A stretch of DNA of 64,000 bases from Euglena gracilis (GCA_039621445.1 CP154956.1:45799291-45863290); one strand, 5' to 3'; counted from the stretch's first letter, positions 9,058 through 21,659 are shown. The notes: generated by a model from the sequence alone, not told the origin. Made by a program: numbers and translations.

Positions 9058-12000
9058 GCGCACACACACACGCACACACACACACACACATATATATATT
9101 TATATATTCTGCCTATTATATGTCCCAGGTCCCAACTATATGCCCCCCCCCCCCCTGGGTGGGCGTGCAGTTGGATCAGGGGAGTCCAATTTTTTTTTGC
9201 GTTATTGATGAAATAGGGTTAGGGTTAGGAGTTCGGCCTAACTTTAGGCCTAACTAACACCCGTCTATAAGCAGGGGCAGGGAGATATTCCGGTCCGGAA
9301 TAAACTGGAATAAACCGGAATAGCGAAAACCGGAGTAAACCGGAATAAACCGGAATAACCGGAATGAAAGTGCCAGCCAATGCCTTGAAATTTTTGCAAG
9401 ACACAAAGGCAATGAAGGTGAAGTTTGATATTTTCAGGTTTCGGAATCACAAGAGCAACAAAGAGCACAAGCGTAGCACAATTGGCTCTTGTAATCAGGA
9501 GCACACCTTCATTTTGCCTATTTCTCCCCCTGTTTGAATGAATTTTTTGTTTGGTTTTTATCCCCCTTGTGGGGCTGTGCTTAGTGAATGTTTGTTCCTG
9601 AGTTCTTTCCAAAAGGACATGAACCAGGACAATATCAACGCTAATTTTTGGGGGCAGGGATCCCATTAAACAATGCGAATCATCCTTCAATCAGGGGGTA
9701 ATAACACTCTTAGGCGGCCCAACTCGTACGTAAGGTTTTGATTTTTTTTTATTGCGCTTAAGCGCAACGTTGCATTCTTTTTTGAAACCCAGCGGTGAAA
9801 CCACCCTTTTGGCCCTCAGGTTCCACAGGGACCCTCCACGGTGGCACGTGCATCATTTTCGGTTGTTGGGACCCAGGAAACAGGCCCTTTTGGTTTTTTT
9901 TTTTTAAGCCTGTGCCATTTTAAAAACGGCTCAAAACCCCGGGTTTGAACGCCGGGGCATGTGAATTTCCCCAAAAAAGGGCCAACACCCCGTTGTGCCT
10001 CCCTCGTTTTTGAAGCCTTGACTGTGTTCCCCAGATGGTGCTACACAGACCAGGTGACTTTTGGCCCGTTTTGTTGTTTTGTTGTTGCTTTTTTAAGGCT
10101 CTGCGATCTGTCCATGAAGGTTTGCCTGCTGAGGTGTCCGCTTCGGCGCAACAGCCACGCTAATTAGAATTTTGAAACTTTGTTTGGGCCGATTTCGTGA
10201 CGTAAAAAGTCTTAAATCTTCGCCCAACCACAGTTTCAGACCAAGAACAATGTTTTGGGCCAAGGTTTTAGGGGGCCCAGGGGCGACCTCGGCGCCGAAG
10301 GGGCGAAGGCGCTGTGGTCCCCACCCCTGGGCTCCCCGTAATTCTTGGCCCAAACACAGTTCTTGACATAAAAAATTGTATTTCTATTGCGCCATGGCAC
10401 AATATAACTCTTAAATTTTCATTATGCATGAGCGTGCGCAATTTGCAGATGCGCAACGAAAACACATGTTGACGCATATGTTGTTATTATTGGGGGATTA
10501 TTGCGCAAGTGCGCAATGATCCCCCACATTTAGAATAACAAAACAACAAAACAAAACATAAAAAACACATTGCGCCAAAGCGAAATGTGTTTTATTTTTT
10601 GTAATGAAAAAATTTGTTGCGCCATGGCGCAACTGCGCAATGGAGTTCCCTCGTTTCATTACCCGGCGCTTTGGGGTCATGCACACTGGTCCCAGGGAGC
10701 CCTGTGCCCGTACACCGTAGAGTTCAAGTCTTTATTTTCGTCCCCAGGCCCTGGGGGTAGGGAGACACTAATTCGGATTGTCCTGAACCTCAGACCTTGG
10801 TGTTCGAAAAGCGCGTCGACGCAATTTTGACACTTTTTCAAAGCTAAATGCGAGTCAGGCCGCCTAAGACATTTGGCGGGACAATTTTCGGGAAGAAAAA
10901 GACAGCAGTGCCAGGGACCCGCTCAAGAGAAAACCCGAGCACCAATTTTCATGGGTTTGTTTTTCCCGAAAAGGCCGGGGTCTGCTGGGGTGTGCAGACC
11001 CGCATCACCAACTGCGAAGTGACCATTTGGCTGGACGCAACCAAGGAATGCATCCCTATTCCTGAAGCCCGGGTGAGCGCCTCGGCCCAATTGTACTTCA
11101 AAAAAATCCTAAGTCCATTCAGACAGAAATTGACCTGAATAAACCGGAATAAATTCCGGAATAACCCGGAATAACCCGGAATAACCCGGAATAACCCGGA
11201 ATAAACCGGAATATCCCGGAATAAACCGGAATAAAACCCCGGAATAAAGTTTTCGGCCGACCGGAATATCTCCCTGCCCCTGCTATAAGTTAGGCCTATG
11301 ATGTTTGGCCTATCTCCCAACCCTGACCCTGTTCCATCAATAATCCAATTTTTTTCCCTCACCCCTCTGATCCAACTTAAAAGGGCCAGAGGCGGACAAC
11401 AGCGCCAGGCCAGAAGAAGGCACCAAACAGACAGCCATAGTGCACAAAGGGGGGGTCGTATAGTTGGGACCTGCCATACATGTAAAGGAGGTCAAAAATG
11501 CCCAAAAATGGCAATTCAGGGTTGTTTTGGCTTTCACCTTAAATTTTAGCTGAGATGTGACAGCCCGCCATTTTTGGGAAGTTTTGTTTTTCACCTCCAA
11601 TTTTGGCTGAAATGTGACAGCCCAGCTTTTTTTTTTGCCTGTTTTTGGGGTACCAGCTGGGTCTAGCTACCAGCACCTTCCAGTCGGTCTGTGGGCCCCC
11701 CCCCCCGATTTATTCCCGTGGGCGCCTGGCGCCCATCTGTCCCGCAGGCAGCACGCTGGACCTGCTGGTGCAGGACGGCCTGCGGGGGCCGGTCATCCTG
11801 CTGGAGCTGCTGCAGAAGGACGACTTCTACGTCCGCTTCCCGACGGTGCAGCTGCTCACGAAGCTGCTGCAGCACAACGCGGCGGCCGCCATCGCCCAGA
11901 TCCTCACCGACCCGAATGCCATCATGGCGCTGGTCTCCGTGTTGGACGACCCCCGCCCAGAGGGTTGGGCCGGAACGGCTGCGGGTGAAAGAGGAGGTTT

Positions 12001-15000
12001 TAGGGTGATGGCAGCTTTGCCCCCTCCTCGGGGAGTTTCATTGAGGACCATCCACCCCCTGTCCCTGGGAGAGCGTCCGGAACGAGGGGCTGCTGCTGCT
12101 CAAGGTTGAGCTACACTTTGCACCCCTTTGCGTGACCTTGTTTTGTGTCAAATGAATTGAGAAAATTCGTTTGTGGGCGATTGCCTGACAATGAATAAAC
12201 CCCTCCCCCCATTTATGGTCCTCCCACTACTAACCCCCCCCCTTGGGCCGACCAACCAAAGGACGACCTAGTAACCTCTCCACCCCGAGAAAGAAAAAAA
12301 CAAAGAAGGTCGGAGAAGGTTTGGTGGCACAAAACCGACAAAAACTGACCTTCGACAATTTTTTGTTTTCAAGCATCTTGAAAATTGCCATTCTTGTCAA
12401 ATTTTGTCAAAATTGTCTTGAGGGTTATTTTGGGACATTTTTGGGGTCCTATTTTTACCAACAATTCTTTGACCTCCTTCGGCCCACCAAGAAAACTGGA
12501 TCCTGCGAACCTCGGGGGGTTCACAAGTGGGGGGTTTAGCAGTCAACATGAGTTGATTTTATGTTTTCTCTGTTCTGACGATGTCGGAGTGCCTCAATTT
12601 ACTTAGTTTGCCTAAAATGGTTTGGGAGCATCTGTGCCTGCAGGATTGCAGTCTGCGGCTGCCCTCGTGGCCAGCCCTCCCCCCAGCGACAGCATCATTC
12701 CTCCAAACGCTGCCTGGCGGTCCTTCGCCCTCTCCGCCAGGCGCTGGTGGCCCACGACGCGGAGATGCAGAAGATCGTGTCCTTCACCAACGCCTTCGAC
12801 AGCCTCTTCCGCATCATCGCGGACGAGGGCGGCGTCGCGGGCTCCATCGTGGTGGAGGACAGCCTGGCGGTGATCGCTCACCTCGTCCGCAACGACGTCT
12901 CCCAGCGCAGCTTCCGTGAGATGGGGTCTGTGCCCTCTGTCCCCATGGTACCCATGTCAACCCTGCTTGTGGTGTGTCCTGTGCGTGGGTACGCGTGTGC
13001 TGCACGTCATTGGGCAGATTCAGCAAAATAGGCCCGAACCATTTTCCTCCCTGAGCCCGGTATTCCCGTATCTTCCGGTATCTTCCGGTATATATTCTGA
13101 TATGTTCAATTCCCCCCCATCGCTCTTCGCGATGCGCAGGTTCTGCCGCCAGCTGGGGCCGCTGCTCAAGTTCCCGGCGGACGGTGGCCACGCCGGCGGG
13201 CGGCGGATGAGTGCGGTGGCCCTGGCGGTGCTGCAGATCGTGCTGCTTCTGCTGCAGGGCAGCGCTGCCAAGGTCTGGCTGCCCCGACCCCTTCCCCTCA
13301 GAGGGCAGAGGATGCCTGCCGCAAACTTCAAACAACTCACATGCCAATGTGGCCCCAACAACAGTGCATCACTTGGCGCACAAACTGTTCCCAAAGGAAT
13401 GCATGCGTTCAGCACAAGCTGCCAAAAGAGGGAATCCTCCAAAAGGGGGTTCCACAGTGCCTTCATGTGCGGCACATCCCAAAGGCCCCTGCTTTTTCAT
13501 TCATCCCCAGGAATCGGAATTGAAGGCCACCAAACGCGAGATCTGCGACAGCCACCTCCTCCAGGCATGCCCTAAACTGCCCCCCCCCCACCACCTCTCA
13601 GAGGGGGCCCGCCACCCAACTCTGCAAGTCAACTCCTTCTCCCCCGGCTGTCATCTCGCAGGGCGTCTTGGGGGTGGCCTTCAACCCAGCCCTCACCACC
13701 AAGGCCCAGGTGCAGGTACGCTTTCGGAACGTGCTGTCTGAAGGGGCTTGCGTTGCAACCACCTCATCAGCTGTTCCATCCCCCTATCCGGCCACGGGTC
13801 TTTCTGTGTTTTTTTTTCCCCTTTCGTTGTGTGGTTTTTTTTTTTGCATCGGGGCGTGAACCCCTGCCCCCCCCCCCCCCGGGGTGCTCACAACGGGCAC
13901 CAACTGCATTGCTGCCGCTTCCACTGCAGGGGCTGAAGGCGCTAGCTCTCCTGATGGCGGACGACCGCCAGTGCCAGGCGGGCCTGAATAGTTTTGTGCA
14001 GGAGACGGAGCAGGGCCCCGTTTCCGGTGCCGTTGCTTCATCCTGGCCCCCTTTATCTCTGGGGGATAAGTTGACCAGCCACATTGCCATCTCGGATTAC
14101 GGAGGGCCGGTGAAATATATTTGTATTGCCATCAGATTTCTTTCCGTTGATTTCTTCCATCACTTTCGAGCATTCTGGTTTCGGCCGAGAAATCGTTGAT
14201 ACCATGCTCCTTTTTAGATGGGTATCACTCCTTGTCTGACAACGGGGGTGGGGTAGGTTTCTGGTCCTGCCTTACGTCGAACCCTGTCCTGAATTAGAGC
14301 ATCATGACACGCATGCAGGCAAAGAAACAGAAGGATGGGCAGGCAGACAGGCAGGCACCGACACGCAGATGCAAACACCACCACATCAACTCACCACAGC
14401 ACAGCTCACAGCACAAATGAGAACACGCCCACGTGTTCCACACACATGCACACACCTGCACGTCGCTGACCCCCCCCTCACCCTGCCATTATTGCCTTCT
14501 GGCATCGCAGCCCTGGTGGGCCTCGTGCAGTACCTGCTGCAACGGGACAGCGAGGAGCACCACTTCTACGCCATCGAGGTCCTCCGCCAGGTGCTGGCCA
14601 CGCCGGAGGCGCAGCTGTCCGTGGTGTCGTCCGTTCGGAACATCGGTTCCGGCGTCCTGACGTGCGGGCAGGTGTCCATGCACCTGCTGATGCATGACTG
14701 CTGATGCCACGTGAAAGCAGGCCTGTTTTCCTAATGTAGAGGTGTAGTCATTAACATTGCTTGAAACATCGTGTCTGGGTGGGTAGGTGTATCGGAAATG
14801 ATGGTGTGGTAATATTTGTGACGGAATTTTCCCCAGAGTTCCACCAAGAGTCGTTGCAGAAGCACTGAATTCAACGGGGTATGTAATTTGTATGTGGAAA
14901 ACCTTGGATGGATCCCAACAAAAAAGTGCAACAATTTCTCAAATTTTGTTTTTCCAACAATGGCAAAAGTACCAAAACACTCGTTTTTTTGTGGATTCAA

Positions 15001-17707
15001 CTTTTTTTGAAACGATGCCCTAACTTTGCCGGGTCCAGGGTTCAATATGAGGAGGGTGTGCGGTTTTTTGGGGGGAGGTCCGGACCATCCCTCACCTCCT
15101 GCCAAGGGACATCCAAACCGACTCTGGGAAGTTCACGAGACTCCCCTAAAGGCAAAGGTTTTTCTTCAGGCGCTTTGCACCGAAAGTTTTTTGACCGCGC
15201 CTCTTTTTTGGGTGGTCCTTGTGGATCGGAGGGGGGTCCGACCCCACCTGCCCTCATGTCGAACCCTGGCCAGGGCCTTATATTTTTTGGGGGGCTTTGG
15301 ATTTGTTCGGAAGAATCACATCAACTGTTTTCACCCCTTTTATCCTCAGCAGTCCATTTCCATTAGTAGATTTTCAGATTTGAAGCCTTGTCATGGGGAC
15401 AGGAGGGTCCAAATATTAGTTTAAAAGGCAGGATTTTTCTAAATAAATGAACCAAAATTGTCTGAAAAATACACAAAGGATGGTAGAAATTAATGGGGGG
15501 AAAACGCCCCAAAGCATCAGTTTTGGGCATTCAACAGTTTTAGTTGAAAGTTGCAGAGGCAATATTTTGTGGGAGGGGGCTTATTTTGGCTGGGTTTGGT
15601 TTCTTTTGGAGTCTCTAAGAATGGTCCCAGAATTTTTTCTCATAAATGTCTCCTGCTCCAAGGTTTTGCGATGTGCAATATTTCCCCAACAGAATTTCTG
15701 CAGACAGCATTTCAAGTCCGGGAAAGTGTTTTCCCGGCAGTTATTGGGGGTTAAATTTCATAAGCCCTCATATTTCTTTCAACTGAGTGAGAACCCCTGG
15801 CCACTTGCCCCAAACATTGTTTGGCCTTTTCCGCAAACAGTGTGCCACACTGTCCATCTGTCCGGCCATCATCTGTCCACCATCTGTCCATCTGCCCCCC
15901 CCCCCCCAGCTGCTGGCCTCGGAGCTGCTGTCGTTTAGCGCCTCCCGGCAGAGCAGCAGCTATTTCGCCTCGGTGATCCTGGCGATGGCGTTGGAGGTCT
16001 TTGTCACAGTCTCAGCCCTCCCACCCATTGCGGTGTTGCAGCACCTACCTTTATTGACTGGCCCATCCGCCAAGCACAGCACTTCTATCGCTGCGTTGCA
16101 GGGCAACGAAGAGGCGAAGCAAGCGTTGCTGAGGGCACCTTGGGAACAGACTGTTTTGAGGCGCCAGCACACTGCAATCCGATAACATTTCCTTCTACTT
16201 TGTGTGGTGTGTGTTTTTGTGCGCACCAGTTCGGTATGTATGTGTGTGTGTGTGTGTGGCAATGCTTGTCTCAAGGTATTCTGTCACGATATTGGTATCT
16301 CACAACCTCCTCCGCCTGCAAGTTGGTAGCAGTGACAAAAGGACAGCCTGTCTGAGAAACCAGCACGTTCGTGTCATGCCTCCTGCGGTTTGTGATGCAA
16401 ATGATTCGCGAGAAATCCGGTGTGCCCAAGACTGCGGTCCCACTGCACGTGTGCACACGGTGATGGATTGCGGATGTGGTGGATTGTGGCACGCGGGGGC
16501 ACAGACGGCACAGCTCAGTGCTGATTCCTCCCCTCCCCACCTCCCCCCTCTCCCTCCGCCGACAGACTTCGCAACTGTGGCGTGCCTGCGGGTGTTGCTG
16601 ACGTGGCTGGCGGACTGCCCCGACGCGGTGCTCGCCTTCGTGGAGGACAAGAGCGCGTTCCTCTTCGTCACCCAGAGCGCCGTGAGTAACGAGGAGAGCG
16701 TGCACGTCCAGGCGCTGTGTGCGATGGTGCTGGGTGTGCCGATTGCCCACGGGTGGTTGCTGCCCCCACGCTCGCCTGTGGCAATGCCTTCGTCCGCCTG
16801 TGATATGGGTTCCCACTCGCCCTGCCTTTTTTCCTGTCTCAGGCCTCGCCTGTGTGTGCTACCCAGCCGACCCCCCTGCGGGCACTCGGTTCAAGAAGCC
16901 TGAGCTCTTTGACCATCTTGTCCGCAAACTGGGCTTTGATCAAGTTGTGTTCTCAGTGGCTAATGTGCATACTCAAGTGATCAATTTGTGTACCTGTAAC
17001 CTTTAAACCTGTAACCTTTCCTTGTGGATGGATGCAATATTGTCTGTGTTGTGGATTTGATAGTTTTTTGCTCATCCAGAATTTTATTGGGCTGTTGTGT
17101 TGACTTGAATTTGAAATTGAACTCTAAAAATGCCAGAACATCAACCCACACCCAGGTTGGAGGGGTGGGGAGGGCAGTTTTGTTTCTGTGCTCTACAGAA
17201 GAATTTGTCCATTCCTTCCTGTTGGAACATATGTTTTTGTTGAGAGTTGTGGTTTTGGAGTCAAGACCCAGCTGTTTTATGCCTTTTTGTTTTATGCCTT
17301 CTGTGGTTTTTATTTTTTATGTGTCCCCCCCCCCCCACAGTTCACCCACAAGTGGCGGCAGCTCTGCTCCACGGACGAATTCCGCCCAGGCTGAATTTTG
17401 AGGCGAGGCCGAACCCACGCCTGGGGTGCATACCTTGGCCGGCGCTCCCAGGCCCCCAAGGGGTGTAGTGCGTTGCCTGCCCAGGCACTGCAGGGCCCTT
17501 CCAGACCCCCCCTCCCTTGGGTTGGGTTGGCCGAATTCCGCCGGGCTCCGCCAGCCCTCGCCGGCCGGCCAGCCGGCGCTGTACGATGAGCCGTACGCGG
17601 CGCACCTCCGGCAGTGGTACGCCGCGGTGGACGGCTTCGTGCAGCGGCAGATCTCGTCCCCGGCGCAGGGGATTGCTTGATGTGGAGGGGACCACACCTC
17701 CCCAGGG

Positions 17708-17774
<67 letters not shown>

Positions 17775-20512
17775 ACCTCTTCCACCCCCTCCCCCGGTTC
17801 GTAAGAAATCCTCTGCCCCAGAGGCACTGCTGCAGCTGGCAGACGGCCCCGCCCCCCTGCGCCTCGGGGACGACCAGCTTCAGCGCACCATCGCGTCATA
17901 CCAGCAGCTCGTGAAGAGCCAGGTCCCGTAGCCTCCTTGCCCATTGCACACCTTGGCCATGTGTTGTGCTGCAGTTTGGCCATCACAGTCTTCACCCCTC
18001 TAAGCTGTTAGCCAGCCGTCTGTTACATTTGGGACCAAAGACTGGTCATTCACCCCACCACACATTGCACGCCCACTGGCCCGCTGGCGGGTATCAAAAG
18101 CGAAAAGTAACCCCCCTCTGCCGAACCTGCCCCTTCTGCCCTTTTTTCTTTCCGCACCAGGAGGAGAAGGTGGCATTCTTGCAGGCTGAGAATGAGCGGC
18201 TGACGAAACTGACATCAGATGCCCGGTCTTGCCTCCCAGATGCCGCCCTCCCCCCCCTTCCCCCCCTCCCCATGGTAGGACTCAATGTCAGAGGTTAGCA
18301 AACAGTAGAAGGCTGGACGAAAGTTTTCGTTGGTTTAGATGTTTTGTGTGGTGCATTGGTCTCCACACCCGGGGGGGGGGGTTGTGGAAAAATGGGGGTG
18401 GGTTTGAGTCTGCGGAAAGTGCCAAGACCCTCCCCTATGGCTGACTAAGATCCAAGTAAGCGTTGCTTATTTTTAGCGACATAAGAAAGCATCAATCCAG
18501 TTGCACGTATATCACATTGCTTTCTGGGAGGCTGATGTGCTGCGTCATTATGTGTTCTTTGATTTGAAAACATACCTTCTCTTAAAGTGCTTAATCAGTC
18601 TGGAATGATATCTTTTTTTTTTGCAGTTTTTGCCCATCTGGGAGGTGAGCTGAAACCAAATATTAACCCAAATTTGCCAGAACTAAACTAAATTTAAAAA
18701 ATCCAACGCCATGGCTTGGTCGAAAGTGCATTCGAACGACACAAAAGCATGGATGCATGTCCTCCTGCCCAATTTCACTGTCCCTTGGCCATCCCCACGA
18801 TTGCCTGAGCCTTATTCAACACCGCCCCCCCCCCCCCAACCAGGACGGCGGAGGAGCGGACGCGGCGGAACAGCGAGTCGCTGGTGGAGGCCAAGGCCCA
18901 GTACCAGCAGCAGCTGGATGCGCTGACCGCCACTGCCCGGAAGCAGGACGAGACCATCGCCCGGCAGGTGGCCAGCAGCTCCCTTTCCCCCCACGGCTGT
19001 TCCCTCACCACTGCCCTGTCTTGGCAGGTTGGGGTACTTTTTGGGGCCCCTGAGATCTGGATCCGAATGACAAATGGCTTTGCAATGTTGTTTGTGACAG
19101 TGACTAACTCAAAGGGGGACGGGCATGACGCGGGCCATTTGCTGTGGGGAAATGAGTTGTCTCCCAATTCAAGGCAGCATTTTCATTGAAATTCATGAAC
19201 ACGACAATTTTGATACTGCGCATGAGCAATCAACAATAGACTCTGAAATTTGGATTGTTCAAGGGTTCCCCCCCCTTCGAAACGGTGATATGTTGGAGCC
19301 ATTTTGGCCTTCATGCAAAAAATTTGGTTGAAAAGAGATCAGAAAATCTTGCAAAACGGCAGCCACACACATAAGATGCATCGCACAATCAATTCACCAC
19401 ACTCATAACCAAGGAGGTGGCAGAGGCTTGATGTCTTCAGCAGCCGGCTCTGCGGTCGTTCTGGTGGCGGCTTTGACGGTGGCCGTGCGGGGTCACAGGC
19501 GCGGGAGCTGGCGGAGCTGCGGAAGACCGTGGACCAGACGCAGCAGCAGCTGGAGGAGGAGGTCGCCCGGGCGGCCATCAGCAAGAGCATGTCGGAGGAG
19601 AACATCACCGGCCTCACCCAGCAGGTGTGATTTGGGTCCAGGGCCCCAGCCACCGCCCCCTCCGACCCATCCCGTCTGATCTGCTGCGTGTGGTGGGCAG
19701 GTAGGTGGGGATAGATTAATGCGGAATTAGTTCTCTATGCATCTGCATCAGGCACCTGCTTAAGGGTTCACAGTACCTCCCCCTCTCCTGGGGGTTTGAC
19801 TGCAGCTTGTCCAAATTGCCAGTGGAAATCTAGTGGACCCCCCGGGGTCTACTAGGAGGGCTATCCAATGGAAAGGTTTCTTTCCCGGTGACTGGCGCGA
19901 AGCATTTTTCTTTAACACCCCCAAAACTTGCCAAAAAATGCTGTTTTTTGGGGATTTTTTTTTGATATCAAGAAAAACCCCACTTCCACCTCGGCGCTCA
20001 GCGCCAGAGGAAATTTTTCTTCCAGTCGAGGGGACCTCTGGATTCGGGGGGGGGGTGGCGGTCTAGTTTGTGGCTTTTTTCTGGCGGCCAGCAAAAAAAA
20101 TGGCTAGCTCGTGGACCCCCCGGGCCCTTAAGCACTTGGTCTGCACGGGGGTGTGGGTACCCGTATCCATCCCTCCATCGGTTTCACATTAGTCCCTTCG
20201 TGCGCGCACCTACCTGTGCCACCGCAGCTGCAGGCGTACGAGCACGAGCTGCAGAGCCTGACCCAGACGTACGCCATGCTGGAGCAGGCGCTGGCCGCCA
20301 AGGACCGGGAGATCAGCCACCTCTACGCCCGCGGCGGCGTGGCGCCCGCCGCCGCTGTGACGAACGGGGACGGTGGCGGCGGGGACGGCCCCGGGCCGGA
20401 CGTGGCGGAGCTGCTGATCCTGATCGGCCAGATGGACGAACAGCTCCAGGCGTACAGTCGCATGCTGCAGACTCACGGTGGGAAGACGGCCGGGGTGGCC
20501 GGGGTCGGGTGA
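7072..20512 (+). CDS. USO1: General vesicular transport factor p115/USO1, many exons
   Basis: Homolog of p115/Uso1, the homodimeric tether that works with Rab1 and golgins to dock COPI/COPII vesicles at the cis-Golgi. In order, the exons match an armadillo-fold head (blocks VILLELLQKDDFYVRFPTVQ, MQKIVSFTNAFDSLFRII and LRVLLTWLADCPDAVL), a linker (LYDEPYAAHLRQWYAAVDGF), a coiled-coil tail, and the C-terminal block DVAELLILIGQMDEQLQAYS before the stop. Most neighbouring exon phases agree. Identification rests on family knowledge of the head pattern: short hydrophobic helices, the VRNEGLLLL motif, and the IVVEDSLAVIAHLVRND motif. At least 22 exons are seen. Unresolved points are the first-exon donor, the acceptor of exon 2, the exon 3/4 junction, the exon 12 donor and the exon 16/17 junction. 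Expression would be constitutive in most eukaryotes; nothing in the sequence speaks to regulation. Confidence 0.85.
7583..16943 (+). CDS. USO1: USO1 armadillo head exons
   Basis: Exons read: 7583-7711 (IADKRDALGQLAEVTGKDLQ), about 8272-8386 (VEFQHDLECVKRVLEVLQ), 11748 to about 11962, about 12072-12104, 12741-12925, 13140-13272, 13511-13564, 13662-13715, 13930-14026, 14511-14671, 15910-15996, 16102 to about 16134, 16364-16419, 16566-16733 and 16867-16943. Junction phases agree at 8386/11748, 12104/12741, 12925/13140, 13272/13511, 13564/13662, 13715/13930, 14026/14511, 14671/15910, 15996/16102, 16419/16566 and 16733/16867. Most acceptors are CAG followed by G. The intron 13565-13661 starts with GC, not GT. 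The intron after 8386 is over 3.3 kb and holds the microsatellite and the 2.0-kb transposon. Confidence 0.8.
8829..9108. repeat. TA-rich and CA microsatellite in USO1 intron
   Basis: A run of TATATA / TATTTA variants for over 200 bases passes into about 50 bases of mostly CA repeats with a few CG interruptions, then ends in a short TA run. Frames read through it (poly-Tyr/Ile and poly-Thr/His) are artefacts. Confidence 0.95.
9272..11282. mobile_element. 2.0-kb hAT-like TIR element with 7-bp target duplication
   Basis: The left end CAGGGGCAGGGAGATATTCC (24 bases match, 9272-9295) is exactly inverted at 11259-11282. Outside, CTATAAG occurs at 9265-9271 and again at 11283-11289 as a direct duplication. 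CAGGG termini are typical of the hAT superfamily, though hAT duplications are usually 8 bp. CCGGAATAAA tandem repeats lie just inside each end (9295-9365 and 11137-11250). No transposase frame was recognised, and half the interior is a second TIR element at 9709-10868. Confidence 0.8.
9709..10868. mobile_element. Nested TIR element, TTAGGCGGCC family
   Basis: The left end CTTAGGCGGCCCAACTCGTA and the reverse complement of the right end (CTTAGGCGGCCTGACTCGCA) match in 17 of 20 positions. The same terminus marks the 3041-5931 element. The interior again carries GCGC-centred palindromes (TTGCGCCATGGCGCAA near 10617, ATTGCGCAAGTGCGCAAT near 10501). No coding frame is convincing, and I found no long or short target duplication. 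It lies inside the hAT-like element, so it inserted later. Confidence 0.65.
15036..15268. mobile_element. Miniature hAT-like element, 233 bp
   Basis: The left end CAGGGTTCAATATGAGG and the inverted right end (CAGGGTTCGACATGAGG as complement) match at 15 of 17 positions. Flanking 8-mers GCCGGGTC (15028-15035) and GCCAGGGC (15269-15276) agree at six of eight bases, as expected of a decayed hAT target duplication. It lies in a USO1 intron and belongs to the same family as 54294-54700. Confidence 0.65.
17341..20512 (+). CDS. USO1: USO1 linker, coiled-coil tail and C-terminal exons
   Basis: Exons read: 17341-17389 (FTHKWRQLCSTDEF), about 17555-17668 (LYDEPYAAHLRQWYAAVDG), about 17822-17922 (DDQLQRTIASYQQLVKSQ), 18161-18225 (EEKVAFLQAENERLTKL), 18844-18967 (LVEAKAQYQQQLDALTATAR), 19499-19624 (ARELAELRKTVDQTQQQLEE) and 20228-20512 (LQAYEHELQSLTQTYAMLEQ). 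Phases agree from 17822 to the TGA at 20510-20512. The tail is a heptad-rich coiled coil that dimerises in known p115 proteins. It is interrupted by a Gly/Ala-rich spacer in the last exon and followed by the conserved C-terminal block. The tail is much shorter than the several hundred residues of animal p115, so the coiled coil is abbreviated or a few exons were missed. Confidence 0.8.
17706..17774. repeat. (GCCA)n tetranucleotide tract in USO1 intron
   Basis: About seventeen copies of CAGC/CCAG lie between the linker and tail exons. The tract offers a series of CAG acceptor-like triplets, so the 3' splice site upstream of the exon near 17822 is hard to place. Confidence 0.95.
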
Positions 20513-20671
20513 GCGCTATCGCCAGGCAGCCTTTTTGGAAGTGTTGGCCATCGGGTTCCACTGCTGGAAATTGGTCAGTTGGTGGTGTATTTGTGGTATT
20601 AAGTGGCACGAAGTGAATGTCTTAGACAGCCATGAAGGCATTTAAGGGGTTTGGCCGATTTTTTTTGGCCC

Positions 20672-20750
20672 AAAGTTCGCGAGCACATGCTCCCAAATCT
20701 AAACATGCGCCTAAATTTTTTTGATTTGGGAGTATGTGCTCGCGAACCTT
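20672..20750. repeat. 28-bp-arm hairpin downstream of USO1
   Basis: The left arm 20672-20699 (AAAGTTCGCGAGCACATGCT and onward) is inverted at 20723-20750, with two mismatches and a 23-base loop. It lies 160 bases after the USO1 stop codon. It could be a miniature element or a 3'-UTR structure; the sequence does not decide. Confidence 0.8.
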
Positions 20751-20759
20751 GAACGTGTC

Positions 20760-21587
20760 CGCCAGGTTCAGTTTGCCGTGTTTGAAACTCAGGCCAGCCA
20801 CAGCCTAAGGACATGTTACCCAGCCAAGGCTGGAGTGTCTCGGGGTTTGAAACTTGCGTAGTACGTCCAGTGATGCTGTCTTGACACGTTAAAAAGGTCG
20901 CCACTGCTCGTGTTTTGAAACCTATGGGGGGCAGCAACCTTTTTCCATCCAGCCCACTGAGCTGACCCTTGGGCTTGCTCAGCTGGCATGCCGTCCGACA
21001 GTGGGCCCTTTTCTGAAGTTAAGTAATTCCACAATTTCGATATCTTTGCTGGAAGCGTTCAATTTGTGTTGCGCAAGTAGGACACCCCCACCATTGGAAA
21101 TTTGGAGAATGCCAAGAATGAAAACGTGGAAAAATTCGAGCGTTTTGACAGAACCACCCAAAGCAACAGGGGCAGCACCAGAACAAGAAGTTTGGTTTGT
21201 GTTTGCGATCTCCACTCTGCCTTCCCTCCAGTGCCCCATTGGGGCTCCATTTATTTCACCCCCTTTTCACCCCAACTCTTGTATTTGAGAATAGTGGTTG
21301 GGGGATTGGATCCCAGAAAAATGGAGCTCTCGTGTAAGAATCACTGATTTGCATTTTTTTTTTATAGGTGGGGTAGGTACAAGGATGTTTAAGATTTGTA
21401 GCACAGAAGTTCTTGCAATTTGAAGAAGCAAGACATAACAAAACAACAACAATAATAAAGGTGGTTCTTAGGACAAAATATAAGAAAATATTTTTTAAAA
21501 ATTTTGGTCTGTTATTATTTTTTTTTGCAACCTACAAATGGCCTCAGACTCTGTGTCGCACTGCGCAATGCCAATGATCACCTCTCT

Positions 21588-21621
<34 letters not shown>

Positions 21622-21650
21622 GCAGACAGCGAACAACAGGGCAAGTGCAG
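20760..21650. other. Spacer after USO1
   Basis: No supported gene. The region contains T-rich tracts and, at 21588-21619, a GT repeat. Open frames here show no protein-like composition. Confidence 0.4.
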
Positions 21651-21659
21651 GGGGAGGGA

